Shown here piece by piece: positions 24,851 to 34,308 of a stretch of 64,000 nucleotides of DNA. The stretch is from contig PGZF01000002.1 in NCBI GenBank assembly GCA_002840125.1, forward strand, positions 124,001 to 188,000, read 5' to 3'. A program made the translations under genes and the position numbers. Source of the stretch: Gammaproteobacteria bacterium HGW-Gammaproteobacteria-15 (lineage in GTDB: Bacteria; Pseudomonadota; Gammaproteobacteria; Enterobacterales; Alteromonadaceae). Under the pieces are notes generated by a model that ran no database searches, had not been told where the DNA came from, and worked only from the letters and a program-made list of their open reading frames with translations. Numbering within the stretch: position 1 is the first letter of the stretch; the number at the start of each line of letters is the position of its first letter.

Positions 24851-26200
24851 CTAAGACAGCAAAAACAACGAGCCTAAACCGAGAAAGGCAAAAAAGCCGA
24901 TCACGTCGGTTACTGTGGTCAGTATTACTGAGCCTGACAAGGCCGGATCAATATCCAGTTTTTCCAGCCAGATAGGGATCAGTACACCGGAAATAGCCGC
25001 AACAACGATATTGATCACTATCGCCATACCGATCACGGTGCCGATAATCCAATCACCAAACCACAAATAAGTAATAGCGGCTATCACCAGTGCCCACAGT
25101 ACACCGTTAATGGCACCGACCCCCAGCTCTTTGCGCAGCAATGTCATATAGGTTTTCGGCGTAATTTGTTCCAGCGCCAGGCCACGGATAATCAGTGTCA
25201 GTGTCTGGCTGCCGGCAATACCGCCCATGCTGGCCACTATTGGCATGAGTACCGCCAATGCTACTACCTGCTGTAAGGTGGCTTCAAACAAGCCTATCGT
25301 CCAGGCCGCTAAAAACGCGGTTAGCAGGTTTATACCCAACCACAACGCGCGGCGCTTGGCACTGTCAAAAATGGGCGCGAATAAGTCTTCTTCTTCGCCT
25401 AAACCGGCGGTGTGCATAAACTGGCTTTCCAGGCTACGGCGCACGTTTTCCAGCGCTTCACCAATAGATAAGCGGCCAAGCAATTTGCCTTCGTCATCAA
25501 TAACCGCCAACGCGGTATAACCAGAGCGTGAAACAATGTCAGAACCCTGATCCAGCTCCATTTCACCTTCCACCACTGGTGCGTCGTTATCAATAACGGT
25601 TTCAATCGGTAAATGGCTGCCAAGGCCGAGCAGCTGTGTGGCGTGCACCAGGCCGGCGTAGCGGCCGGTACGATCTACTACAAACAGCGCATCGTGGTAC
25701 TCTGCATCTTCTGCCAGCTGGTGAAACAGCCGGATAGCGTCACGTACTTTGGCATTTTTATTGATGATCAGCATATCGTGATCAGCATAGCGGCCACACT
25801 GATCTTCATCATAGGCCAGTGCAGTATCCAGCCAGCGGCGCTGGCTTTCATCAAGGCGTGAGCAGGCGTAGTCGTAAATTCGCTGCGGCAGCTCATCGAG
25901 CAGCTCAATCAGATCGTCAACTTCCATGCCTTCGACCAGGCTGCGTAGCTGCGCTTCATCTAACTGTTTAAAGATATTGTCGCGGGCGTCTACCCGCATA
26001 TAAGTCAGTGCTGCTATCTGATCATCCGGGTGCAGGCTTAGCCAGGTGCTAACCCGCTGCTCTACCGGCATGGCCTCCAGCGCAATAGCAATTTCTTCCG
26101 GTTCCAGCTGGCTTAGCTTTCCGGTCAGGTGTTCTGCTTCATCTTCGTTAAAGCTGTCGCGTACAATTTCTTCAATATCCAGCGGTTGGTTTTCAGCCAT
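24851..26200 (-). CDS. mgtE: magnesium transporter MgtE
   Basis: This 449-residue inner-membrane magnesium channel has an N-terminal superhelical domain (EEIAIALEAMPVEQRVSTWL), a CBS pair (about 135-255: VRDAIRLFHQLAEDAEYHDALFVV, ALAVIDDEGKLLGRLSIGEAL) that senses cytosolic magnesium, and five transmembrane helices with PIVASMGGIAGSQTLTLIIRGLALEQI, the conserved pore region. It lies 26 bp behind the corA-like gene on the same strand, so the two magnesium transport genes are probably co-transcribed. No magnesium riboswitch can lie in that short gap. Confidence 0.92.
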   Translation of the reverse strand: MAENQPLDIEEIVRDSFNEDEAEHLTGKLSQLEPEEIAIALEAMPVEQRVSTWLSLHPDDQIAALTYMRVDARDNIFKQLDEAQLRSLVEGMEVDDLIELLDELPQRIYDYACSRLDESQRRWLDTALAYDEDQCGRYADHDMLIINKNAKVRDAIRLFHQLAEDAEYHDALFVVDRTGRYAGLVHATQLLGLGSHLPIETVIDNDAPVVEGEMELDQGSDIVSRSGYTALAVIDDEGKLLGRLSIGEALENVRRSLESQFMHTAGLGEEEDLFAPIFDSAKRRALWLGINLLTAFLAAWTIGLFEATLQQVVALAVLMPIVASMGGIAGSQTLTLIIRGLALEQITPKTYMTLLRKELGVGAINGVLWALVIAAITYLWFGDWIIGTVIGMAIVINIVVAAISGVLIPIWLEKLDIDPALSGSVILTTVTDVIGFFAFLGLGSLFLLS

Positions 26201-26226
26201 TTACTACTCCCTAGCCTGTGGTGGCG

Positions 26227-27189
26227 TTACCACCAGCCGCGTATTTTAAACCATGTCAGCCCGGTTATGCCGCCTATTGCCATAGCAATTAACACAATAA
26301 AATAGCCATCCATCATTTGCAGCTCCGGCATATTGATAAAATTCATGCCGTATATACCAGCAATAAATGTCAGCGGGATGAAAATAGTGCTGACCATGGT
26401 TAATACTTTCATCCGTTCGTTAATCTGGTGCGAGGTGGTAGACATATAACTATGCACCAGATCGCTAAGCTGATCGTAGTACATATCGGTCATACTGTGC
26501 AGCCGTTCAAATTTCTCGTAAAAATCACGGATTTCCGTGCTGTTAAAATGGCGCAACAGCGGGCTTTGCTCTTCATATAAAGCGTCAGAAAAAATATCTT
26601 TCTGATAGGCCAGATTACGGTTTATTTTTCGCAGTACCGAGCGGTAGCGCATAATCAGTGCCATTTGCTCGTCGTTGCCGCTGTGCAGCATAACATCTTC
26701 CAGTTCACTCTGTTCATCTTCAAAATTAATTAGTTTTTCCAGGTAACTACCTGATACTACAAAAATTAACTGTTTTATCCAATCAGCAATGTTACTGTTT
26801 TTTCCGGCAGTGATCTGAGGTTCTAACTGTTTTAACAGCACAGGGTTATGACATTGTATTTTACTGATTAACACCTGTTTGGAATACAATAAATTAATCT
26901 GGGCGCTGCTGTTGTATTCACTAAAGTCAGCATCGGCATAACCGCGCATAATCAGCAGGGTAAAGTCGGTTTGCGCTTCCATTTTCGGCGGGTGACGCTC
27001 GCGGCTGAAATCTTCAGCCAGGGTTGGGCCTATCGCAAAACGCTGCATAATGTGTAACTGTTCTTCCTGGCTGGCGTTATTCAGGTTAATCCATAAGCTG
27101 GCATCAGCCGGTAAGTGGGTGGGTAACTGGGCTAAGGTGCATTCACGCCAGTTGTTGGTTTCCGGTTCAAAATAGCTAAGTAAAATCAT
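26227..27189 (-). CDS. CorA-family divalent cation transporter
   Basis: This 320-residue protein has a large cytosolic alpha/beta funnel (LWINLNNASQEEQLHIMQRF, PTLAEDFSRERHPPKMEAQTDFTLLIMRGYA), a long stalk helix and two C-terminal transmembrane helices with the signature YGMNF after FIPLTFIAGI. The family carries magnesium, cobalt or nickel, or exports zinc (ZntB). The short form and FTLLIMRGYAD fit CorA/ZntB-like proteins; the operon with mgtE favours magnesium. It diverges from the iron permease gene at 27381 and shares a 191-bp gap with it. Confidence 0.85.
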   Translation of the reverse strand: MILLSYFEPETNNWRECTLAQLPTHLPADASLWINLNNASQEEQLHIMQRFAIGPTLAEDFSRERHPPKMEAQTDFTLLIMRGYADADFSEYNSSAQINLLYSKQVLISKIQCHNPVLLKQLEPQITAGKNSNIADWIKQLIFVVSGSYLEKLINFEDEQSELEDVMLHSGNDEQMALIMRYRSVLRKINRNLAYQKDIFSDALYEEQSPLLRHFNSTEIRDFYEKFERLHSMTDMYYDQLSDLVHSYMSTTSHQINERMKVLTMVSTIFIPLTFIAGIYGMNFINMPELQMMDGYFIVLIAMAIGGITGLTWFKIRGWW

Positions 27190-27340
27190 ATGGTTTCTCC
27201 AGCGATAGCGCTTTTGCTACAGCATACTCATAAAAGCCTGTTGCGGGCAAATGAACCAGAGCTGGCAAGGCTATTCGGCAGGTAGCCTGTTTCTTACGGC
27301 GGTTGGCTGTGGTTGATGTAATAGCAGCAAATAATGCGAG

Positions 27341-27359
27341 TATAATGCGAATCATTCCC
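27341..27359. promoter_or_regulatory. Fur box upstream of the iron permease
   Basis: TATAATGCGAATCATTCCC matches the 19-bp Fur consensus GATAATGATAATCATTATC at 14 positions. It overlaps a TATAAT -10 element and lies 22 bp before the permease start codon, so iron-bound Fur would block transcription. It could also affect the divergent corA-like gene. Confidence 0.75.
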
Positions 27360-27380
27360 TTTAAGCTTTTTGGTTGTACC

Positions 27381-29252
27381 ATGAAAAAACTGCTGTTGTT
27401 GTGTTTATTCCTCGTTACCTTGCCTGGCCAGGCATCTGACAAACTTATCCAGTTAATTGAATATATCGGTGCCGATTATAAAGAAGCTGTACAGCAAGGG
27501 CAGGTGGTAAATGCCGCCGAGTTTGCTGAAATGCAGGAATTTGCCAGCCTGATCCCGGCGCAGTTGCCGCCAGGGCAAACTGAATTACAGCAGCAGGCGG
27601 CGTTGTTGCAACAACTGGTCGCTAATCATGCCGATGAAGCTGACATTCAGCAATTAACCGCTGCTATGCGTAAGGTTGTTATTGCTACCATGCCTGCTAT
27701 TACCCTGCCATTACAAGCGCCGGATCATGGTCGCGGCAAGGCCTTGTATCAGCAAAATTGCGCTGTTTGCCATGGTGATACCGGCCACGGAGATGGCCCG
27801 GCAGGTACCGTACTGGATCCGACGCCAACCGACTTTCATGACACTGAGCGCTATAACGCCCGCAGTTTATTTGGCTTGTTTAATACCATCAGCCTGGGCG
27901 TTGCCGATACCGGTATGGTAGCTTTTTCGCATCTGGATGAGCAAAGCCGCTGGGATCTGGCGTTTTATGTCGGGGCTCTTGCCAGCGAAGAGCAGATAGA
28001 GGCCAGCGAAGGCAAACCGGCAAAAGCGGTGCCGTCGGTGTTGATCAGCAAAACGGCTATCACACATTTAATTACCGCTACCCCGCAGGATGTGACACAA
28101 CAGTATGCCGAGCATGGCGCTGCGCTAATGGCCGTGTTTCGCCAGCAGCCAGAGCAATTTTTTAATGCGGCCCAGGCCTCGCCATTACACATTGCTCACG
28201 ACAAACTGGATTTAATAATGCCGCTGGTGCAACAACAGCACTATAGCCAGGCCTACGATCTGGCAGTATCGGCGTATCTGGACGGCTTTGAACTGGCAGA
28301 AAACAACCTGGCCGCAGTAGACAGTGCGTTAAAAGATCGCATTGAACAGCGGATGTTGCAGTTACGTCAGTTAATTAAACAGCAGGCGGCCACTACAGTA
28401 TTACAGGCTGAGATCAGCGAAATACAGCAGTTGCTGCAACAAGCGCAGCAGGCTTTAGATGAAACCGAACTGGCCCCATTTAACGTATTTTTACTGGCAT
28501 TACTGATTTTACTGCGTGAAGGGCTGGAAGCCTTGCTGGTTGTGGCGGCCATATACAGCGTGGCGGTAAAAACGCAGCAGCCGCGGTTAAAACGCTCGGT
28601 TCATTATGGCTGGGTTGCTGCGCTGGCGCTGGGCGCTGTTACCTGGGTAGTCGCTAGTTTTGTTATTACTATATCGGGTGCTTCGCGTGAGCTTACCGAA
28701 GGTTATACCGCGTTAACCGCCGCCGCTATTTTGTTTTATATGGGTTTTTGGATGCACAGCAAAACCTCCGCCGCGCAGTGGCAACAGTTTATTGGCCAAC
28801 AGGTAAACAAGGCGCTCAAATCCGGGGCTTACTTTGGTCTTGGGCTGGTAGTGTTTTTAGCGGTTTACCGTGAAGTATTTGAAACGATATTATTTTATCA
28901 GTCATTGTGGCTGCAGGGCGGGGCGGTGCACCAGTCCAGCTTTATCGCCGGTATTGTAGCGGCGTTGCTGGCATTGCTGCTATTGGGTGTCGCCATGTTT
29001 AAATTTGCGCTGAAGCTGCCGTTAAAAACCTTCTTTGGCAGCACCGCAGTGCTGATGATAGTACTGGCTGTAGTGATGGTGGGCAAAGGCGTTGTGGCAT
29101 TGCAAGAGGCTGGTACTATGCCAATAAACCCGCTGCAGCTACCAACTATAAGCTGGTTAGGGGTTTATCCGACAGTGCAGGGCGTAGCCGCACAATTGTT
29201 ATTGTTGCTTGCAGCCATTGTGCTGGTGCTATACCAGCGACGTAAGCGCTAA
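27381..29252 (+). CDS. cytochrome c-FTR1 fusion iron permease
   Basis: The protein has 623 residues. A signal peptide (KKLLLLCLFLVTLPGQAS) is followed by a helical periplasmic region and a c-type cytochrome domain with the haem motif CAVCH at about residue 127 (GKALYQQNCAVCHGDTGHGDG). A long helical spacer follows, then an FTR1 permease domain (about 370-623) with seven helices and two REGLE-type motifs, LREGLEALLVV (about 379) and YREVFETILF (about 496), whose Glu residues carry iron. FTR1 proteins take up ferric iron coupled to oxidation of ferrous iron; the fused cytochrome may pass on the electrons. ATG 27381 starts the clean signal peptide. A strong Fur box precedes it. Confidence 0.88.
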   Translation: MKKLLLLCLFLVTLPGQASDKLIQLIEYIGADYKEAVQQGQVVNAAEFAEMQEFASLIPAQLPPGQTELQQQAALLQQLVANHADEADIQQLTAAMRKVVIATMPAITLPLQAPDHGRGKALYQQNCAVCHGDTGHGDGPAGTVLDPTPTDFHDTERYNARSLFGLFNTISLGVADTGMVAFSHLDEQSRWDLAFYVGALASEEQIEASEGKPAKAVPSVLISKTAITHLITATPQDVTQQYAEHGAALMAVFRQQPEQFFNAAQASPLHIAHDKLDLIMPLVQQQHYSQAYDLAVSAYLDGFELAENNLAAVDSALKDRIEQRMLQLRQLIKQQAATTVLQAEISEIQQLLQQAQQALDETELAPFNVFLLALLILLREGLEALLVVAAIYSVAVKTQQPRLKRSVHYGWVAALALGAVTWVVASFVITISGASRELTEGYTALTAAAILFYMGFWMHSKTSAAQWQQFIGQQVNKALKSGAYFGLGLVVFLAVYREVFETILFYQSLWLQGGAVHQSSFIAGIVAALLALLLLGVAMFKFALKLPLKTFFGSTAVLMIVLAVVMVGKGVVALQEAGTMPINPLQLPTISWLGVYPTVQGVAAQLLLLLAAIVLVLYQRRKR

Positions 29253-29281
29253 ATATAGGCGTTTAATTACAAAATTTTCAT

Positions 29282-29353
29282 GGCGCAGCAATTAACCGGA
29301 TAAAGCATTTTATTTACAGAGCTTTAACGGTTAAACTGCGCCGTTTTATTTTA
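29282..29353 (+). terminator. probable terminator after the iron permease
   Basis: GGCGCAG..TTAACC (29282-29297) and GGTTAAACTGCGCC (29329-29342) form a long imperfect stem around a 31-base loop, followed by GTTTTATTTTA. The large loop lowers confidence. Confidence 0.5.
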
Positions 29354-29372
29354 GTAAAGTAATAGGAATGCC

Positions 29373-31616
29373 ATGAAGTACCTCTCCAGCGCCCTCGCTT
29401 GTTGTGTTTTATCAGCCTGCTCTTTTTTTGATACTGACGTTGAGTTTAAGCCTGAGCGCGGCGAAGAGCGCAGTTATCAGGTATACAGCATTGCAACCAT
29501 TAAAGCCGGTAATGGCCGGCGCACAGAAACGCTTAAAGCGACATCGCACCAGTTAATACGCTACCAAGTTACTGACACCGGCACTGACAGCCGTTTTGAA
29601 GTGCATATTGATTATATGCGTATGCGCGATGGCCAGGGTGGCGGTGTCAGTAGTGTCGAGCCAGCTGAGCGTAACCCTGAGATGCATGGACTTTTCTCGC
29701 AAGGATTTGAGTTTACGGCTAATTTACGCAGCGGCAGCGTAACAGATTACAGTGCGCTGAATAAACCGCTATGGCAGGCGCTGCTGGCTGAGCGCGGTGC
29801 AGAGCTGGAGCAGGAAATGAAGAAGCTGTTCGGCTCAGCCACCTTTATCAACAAAATACCGGCGACAGTGGGGGCTACTGTACAGTTGCCGGCCTATCAG
29901 GGCCAGGCCGACGTTGCCCTGACAGTATTAAAGGTAACCGACACTCATTTGCTGGCCAAAGTAGAAAGTGAGCAGGAAGATGGCAAATTTTATGGCCAGA
30001 TGCTGCTGGAGCGTGAGCGCGGCTGGTTAGTACGCCTGACGCTAATAGCTGAAGTACCATTTGAGCGCTATGGCTATAACGGTACTATGCGCAGTAATGT
30101 AATGATGTTTGAGCAACAGCCGCAATTAGGTGATTTGAGCCAGCGTTTTAAGTATGAGCATGATTTTCCTGCCTTTGAATATGAGCAGTTACCTGCTGTT
30201 TCGTTGGATGAAGTAAATACGGCCCTGACCCAGGAGGCCGTATTTCCGTTTGATTCCGGTTACTTTCAGCAGCAGGATCACCAGTTACATCTGGTGTATC
30301 AGCATGATTTTTCAGAGATGATGCCGACCGGCGAATTTCAGTTAACTAATATCACCGCCCGTAACGCTCAGGGCGAAACTCTGCCGCTGCAACTGGAAGA
30401 GAGCGGCAGCTACAGCTATCCGGATCAGAATGGTTTGTATAAGTCGGTGCGGCAAAACCTGTTAGTTGGCTGGAATGCTCCGGCTGAGATACTGCAGCAG
30501 GTAGAGCAGTTTAGCGCTACAGCCCGGTATACAGCAGCTAAAATGGTTACGCTTAGCCTGACACCTGATCCGGCTAAAACAGTAACGGCGCAATATGAAG
30601 ATTTACAACTGGAGTTAGCCCCGGTAGCAGGCGAGCCGCTTACATACCGCTTAACCAGCCGTGGCAGTGATAAGCAGTGGTTACTACGCCGTTACGATGG
30701 TGCAGAAGGCGCTACGGTGCAGTATTTGCAGCCACAAAGCGAAGCTCCAGAGTGGCTGAGTGCTCAAGAGCAAATTATGCTGGCACTGGCATCAGCGCAG
30801 CAGTATGAAAACCAGGTGCAGTTTACTTTTAAACAACTACCACCACGCCTGACATTCTATGTTAATGCCGTATCTGACAGTACAGTGTTCAGCAAAGACC
30901 TTACCTTTGTGCCGGCAGAGCAATACGGGCGTAAAGCTGCTTATCCGCCGGCGCATGAGGAGTTGTTATATCTGGAGGACATGTATGATGGCCTGTATGA
31001 CAATTTTGCTGAATTTGCACCGCAGCAAGCCGATCCCGCCTTGCTTGAACTGCAAATGGTTAATAACTACGGCGCCAGCCTGCAGCTTAGCGCAGAGCAG
31101 GCTGCTGTTTGCACGTTAAGTATGACACAAGCGCCTGAAGTTAATGGCCATAAACTACAGTGGACCCAGATTAAAACCAGCAACAATCTGAGTGGTGCGC
31201 CCGATAAACACATCCTCTATAAATTGACAACTGCCGACGGTATCCGGCGTAACTTTTACGGTATCAAAGTTAGCAGTAGCTTAATCTGCGCCGGCACGCC
31301 GGAGTGGCAAACGGTGGCCTATCAGCCGGAGCAAAACTGGCTTATTGATATCAGCCAACTGCCTGGGGTGGATACCAGCCAGAGTGTGGCAGATTTTGTG
31401 CAGCGCTATCGCTTTTTAAATGCCAAAGGGCAGGCGTTAGCCCCTTCAATACCAGCCGACAGCAGCAATGATTTTTATCAGCAACCGCTGCAACAGGTAT
31501 TGCAGGATGATCGCTGGTTTGCCCTGGCGGGCCGCAGCCTGACTATTGAACAACTGATAACAACCGGTGAGCCGGTTAATAAGCAGTGGCATACGCAATT
31601 TCCGGCTTTACCTTAA
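29373..31616 (+). CDS. large lipoprotein of unknown function
   Basis: This 747-residue protein begins with a lipoprotein signal (MKYLSSALACCVLSAC; lipobox LSAC with Cys at 16), so it is probably anchored to the outer or inner membrane facing the periplasm. The body is rich in Gln and aromatic residues and reads as mostly beta (VFPFDSGYFQQQDHQLHLVYQ). I do not recognise a domain. Blocks such as RDGQGGGVSSVEPAERNPEM and DISQLPGVDTSQSVADFVQR could seed a search. It lies 10 bp before a MORN-repeat protein gene with strong SD, which suggests joint work at the envelope. Confidence 0.6.
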   Translation: MKYLSSALACCVLSACSFFDTDVEFKPERGEERSYQVYSIATIKAGNGRRTETLKATSHQLIRYQVTDTGTDSRFEVHIDYMRMRDGQGGGVSSVEPAERNPEMHGLFSQGFEFTANLRSGSVTDYSALNKPLWQALLAERGAELEQEMKKLFGSATFINKIPATVGATVQLPAYQGQADVALTVLKVTDTHLLAKVESEQEDGKFYGQMLLERERGWLVRLTLIAEVPFERYGYNGTMRSNVMMFEQQPQLGDLSQRFKYEHDFPAFEYEQLPAVSLDEVNTALTQEAVFPFDSGYFQQQDHQLHLVYQHDFSEMMPTGEFQLTNITARNAQGETLPLQLEESGSYSYPDQNGLYKSVRQNLLVGWNAPAEILQQVEQFSATARYTAAKMVTLSLTPDPAKTVTAQYEDLQLELAPVAGEPLTYRLTSRGSDKQWLLRRYDGAEGATVQYLQPQSEAPEWLSAQEQIMLALASAQQYENQVQFTFKQLPPRLTFYVNAVSDSTVFSKDLTFVPAEQYGRKAAYPPAHEELLYLEDMYDGLYDNFAEFAPQQADPALLELQMVNNYGASLQLSAEQAAVCTLSMTQAPEVNGHKLQWTQIKTSNNLSGAPDKHILYKLTTADGIRRNFYGIKVSSSLICAGTPEWQTVAYQPEQNWLIDISQLPGVDTSQSVADFVQRYRFLNAKGQALAPSIPADSSNDFYQQPLQQVLQDDRWFALAGRSLTIEQLITTGEPVNKQWHTQFPALP

Positions 31617-31626
31617 GGAGCGCACC

Positions 31627-33327
31627 ATGAAAAGTTTATTAATCTTATGCGCACTGTTGTTATCGTTTAACTTAGCGGCAGAGCGGATTTTGTTGGACCA
31701 ACAATGGCAACCCAGCGATGAGCCCGGCGAAGCCATGTATTATATTAACCAGCCACCGCAGCAGCAAAACGGCGTTTGGCCGTTAGAGTTATTTCATCTT
31801 TCGACCAACAAACCGTTTTTTAAAGGCAGCTTAAGCGGGCCGGATTTAGCCGGGCATTATCCGGTGGGTGATTTTGAGTTTTTCTACGAAAACGGCCAGT
31901 TATCGCGCTCAGGCAGTAGTACAGCCAGTGGCAGTTATCACGGCACTCACAGGCACTATTGGGAAGATGGCACGCTACAAGGTGAATACCAGTATCAAAA
32001 TGGCCAGTTGCATGGTGAACAGAAAACCTACCATAGCAATGGCCAGCTGCAGCGCCATGAGCAGCGTGTTAATAACGAACAATCTGGCCTGGTGCAAAGC
32101 TATCATGCTAACGGCCAGTTGGCATCGCGCGTAACTTACGGCGCCAATGGCATGGAGGGCCTGTATGAAACCTTTTATGATAATGGTAAACCGGAACAAC
32201 GCGTTAATACGGTAGCCGGAGAAAATCAGGGCGAACGGCTGTACTGGAGTAAAGACGGCTGGCTGGTTTATCAGCAACATTACCTCAATGGCAAGTTGCA
32301 TGGTGAAGAGCGCTACTTCCAGGCAGAAGGCGTACTAGGTTCAGTAAAAAATTACCAACATGGCATTCTGGTTGGGTTGCAGCAACAGTTCAGCAGGTTG
32401 GGGGTGCTAACGCAGCAGCAAAACTATGATGCTGACGGCCGGGAGCTCCAGCGCATTGACTATCACAAAAATGGCAATATCAGTACGCAAACCGATACAG
32501 AGTATCTGGCAGAAGGCTATGTGAGTACTGAACAACGTTTCACCGACGATGCCAGGCTAAGTTATAAATATCAGCAAAATACTGCCAAGAACTGGAGTTT
32601 ACGCGAAAGCTATAACGCTGATGGTGAGCTGACCACACGCGAAGAGAAGCTTGATGATCAGTATCAGGGGCTGTACATAGGTTCGGCCTGGAATGGTGAT
32701 ACAAAACGGGTAAGCTATGTTAACGGCAAAATGCATGGCGACTATCGTGAAGAGTCGGAAGATGGCAGTAGCTTTGTGCGCGGTAAATATCAGCACGGCG
32801 TAAAAGTAGGGCAGTGGATAACCCAAACCCGGGATGTGACACTGACTGAGCACTTTAACCAGCAAGGCCAGCTGTCTGGCGAAAGAACAGAAATAACCGC
32901 CAATGGTTTAGTACTGCGGCAGGAGTTTTATAAAAATGACGAACTGCACGGTGACTATTTACGCCACGCTTTTGATGGCCAGATACAAGCTAAAGGCCGT
33001 TATGTAAATGGCCAACGAGAGGGAGCCTGGCAGTTGCAGGACGAAAATAGTTACCGGGAACTTAAGTTATGGCATGGCAACTATAAAGCCGGGCGTGAAG
33101 TAGGTAAGTGGCAGGCCTTTTCTGCCAGTGGCCACTTGCTGGGGCTAATGCAATATGATGATAAAGGCCGGTTGCAGGGTAAAAGTTACACCTTTAACGA
33201 AGATGGTAGCTTGAGCAACATCGACGAATATGTTGACAACCTGCGTCACGGCCGTTGGGTGTATTACGTAAATGGTGAACCTGCGTCGGTGCAGGTGTTT
33301 GAACAGGGCAGGCTCATCAGAGATTAA
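31627..33327 (+). CDS. exported MORN-repeat (YwqK-like) protein
   Basis: This 566-residue protein has a signal peptide (KSLLILCALLLSFNLAA) and then about a dozen or more MORN-like repeats of 20-24 residues with the pattern YYENGQLxxxxxYxxGxLHGExxxY: FFYENGQLSRSG, HYWEDGTLQGEYQYQNGQLHG, TYHSNGQLQRHE, SYHANGQLASRV, FYDNGKPEQRV and others to the end. Related proteins are often labelled YwqK antitoxins, a name from one Bacillus case that should not be taken as function. Here the signal peptide and the lipoprotein partner point to the periplasm or cell surface. ATG 31627 is chosen for its AAGGAG. Confidence 0.8.
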   Translation: MKSLLILCALLLSFNLAAERILLDQQWQPSDEPGEAMYYINQPPQQQNGVWPLELFHLSTNKPFFKGSLSGPDLAGHYPVGDFEFFYENGQLSRSGSSTASGSYHGTHRHYWEDGTLQGEYQYQNGQLHGEQKTYHSNGQLQRHEQRVNNEQSGLVQSYHANGQLASRVTYGANGMEGLYETFYDNGKPEQRVNTVAGENQGERLYWSKDGWLVYQQHYLNGKLHGEERYFQAEGVLGSVKNYQHGILVGLQQQFSRLGVLTQQQNYDADGRELQRIDYHKNGNISTQTDTEYLAEGYVSTEQRFTDDARLSYKYQQNTAKNWSLRESYNADGELTTREEKLDDQYQGLYIGSAWNGDTKRVSYVNGKMHGDYREESEDGSSFVRGKYQHGVKVGQWITQTRDVTLTEHFNQQGQLSGERTEITANGLVLRQEFYKNDELHGDYLRHAFDGQIQAKGRYVNGQREGAWQLQDENSYRELKLWHGNYKAGREVGKWQAFSASGHLLGLMQYDDKGRLQGKSYTFNEDGSLSNIDEYVDNLRHGRWVYYVNGEPASVQVFEQGRLIRD

Positions 33328-33457
33328 AATTTGCGTATTCTGGCTTACAGATTGCTCGCTCATTCTGTTGCAATTGCTCTAACTGCAAATCCAGTTCTAT
33401 CTGATGAATTTGTAATTCATGCAATAATTTCAGGCCGTCAGCTGCAGTAGAGGCATA
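33317..33457 (-). pseudogene. remnant of a sensor-protein linker
   Basis: A 46-codon minus-strand frame between stops reads KLLHELQIHQIELDLQLEQL followed by QQNER. It closely resembles the HELQVHQIELEMQNEELR linker found before PAS domains in bacterial sensor kinases and diguanylate cyclases. There is no ATG, no domain follows, and it overlaps the end of the MORN gene by 11 bp. I read it as the stub of a deleted signalling gene; chance resemblance is possible in such a short stretch. Confidence 0.35.
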
Positions 33458-33492
33458 TTAGCGCACGGTAGACACGGAATACCTGCGCTGGC

Positions 33493-34134
33493 TTACTGAA
33501 AATCTGCTGTTTCCAGATACAGTTGCGTAGCATGAATGCCCCTGGTGCTTAGCGTTTGCAGCGCGGTTGCAGCATCGGTAACAGGTAGTATGAGTGGTGC
33601 TGCCAAAGGCTGCTCCAACCGTAATATCTGGTCAAAGCTGGGTGCGGCGGCAATGCGGTGCAGTAAAAAGTGGCTGTCGGCAATATTTATCACATCATAG
33701 TGCGCTGCAGAGGCAACTGTCAGTTGCTGCAACGGCCTGCTATATAACTGGCGGGCAAAGGTTACCTGTACATTATCCAGCCATAAGCGGCCGTTGCGTT
33801 CAAAATGGCCCTGATACACTGCTGCGCTGAGGTGAAAAACCTTACCCTCTATCATCTGGCGTAAATCAAAATCCTGTGGCAGTAGCGTCAGTTGTTGACC
33901 ACTACGTAATGATGTCAACAAAGCCTGCTGAGCAGCCGCTGGTAACGCCAGTTGATACACCAACTGATAGTCATGCGGCGGTCGGTACAGTGGCAGGTGC
34001 GACGCCAGCAACGTATCACCTGCGTTAAATAACACCATGCCGTGGCTGCCGATATAGTTGTGTTGATGTTCGGTCTGTTCTGAATGCAATGACGTTGCGC
34101 AGAACAATAACAACTGCAGAAAAAAAATGCGCAT
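33493..34134 (-). CDS. exported protein of unknown function
   Basis: This 213-residue protein has a signal peptide (MRIFFLQLLLFCATSLHSEQ). The mature part begins HQHNYIGSHGMVLFNAGDTLLASHLPLYRPPHDYQ, a pattern seen in periplasmic proteins of unknown role in this bacterial group. It continues with beta-strand-like segments (LTLLPQDFDLRQMIEGKVF, VYQGHFERNGRLWLDNVQVTF). No family name is recognised. It is monocistronic and diverges from the partner-switching operon at 34309. The start and signal peptide are clear, so the gene is probably real. Confidence 0.65.
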   Translation of the reverse strand: MRIFFLQLLLFCATSLHSEQTEHQHNYIGSHGMVLFNAGDTLLASHLPLYRPPHDYQLVYQLALPAAAQQALLTSLRSGQQLTLLPQDFDLRQMIEGKVFHLSAAVYQGHFERNGRLWLDNVQVTFARQLYSRPLQQLTVASAAHYDVINIADSHFLLHRIAAAPSFDQILRLEQPLAAPLILPVTDAATALQTLSTRGIHATQLYLETADFQ

Positions 34135-34308
34135 AGGTGATGTCTGTAGGCAAAATAACGTTGTTGGCAGTGTAACGGCTCACCAGCAAAAATCACAGCA
34201 GTAGCTGCGCGGCTATCATTAAAACAGCATCGCAACCGCATAAGCTGGCGGCTATAGTTAAGCTATGTCAGCAAGCCAGTGTCACCGATATAAATGAAGG
34301 AATGCCTT

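Noticed and set aside
31627..33327. Toxin-antitoxin role for the MORN-repeat protein
   Set aside because: The YwqK antitoxin label comes from one Bacillus case. This protein has a signal peptide and a lipoprotein neighbour, and no toxin gene is adjacent.
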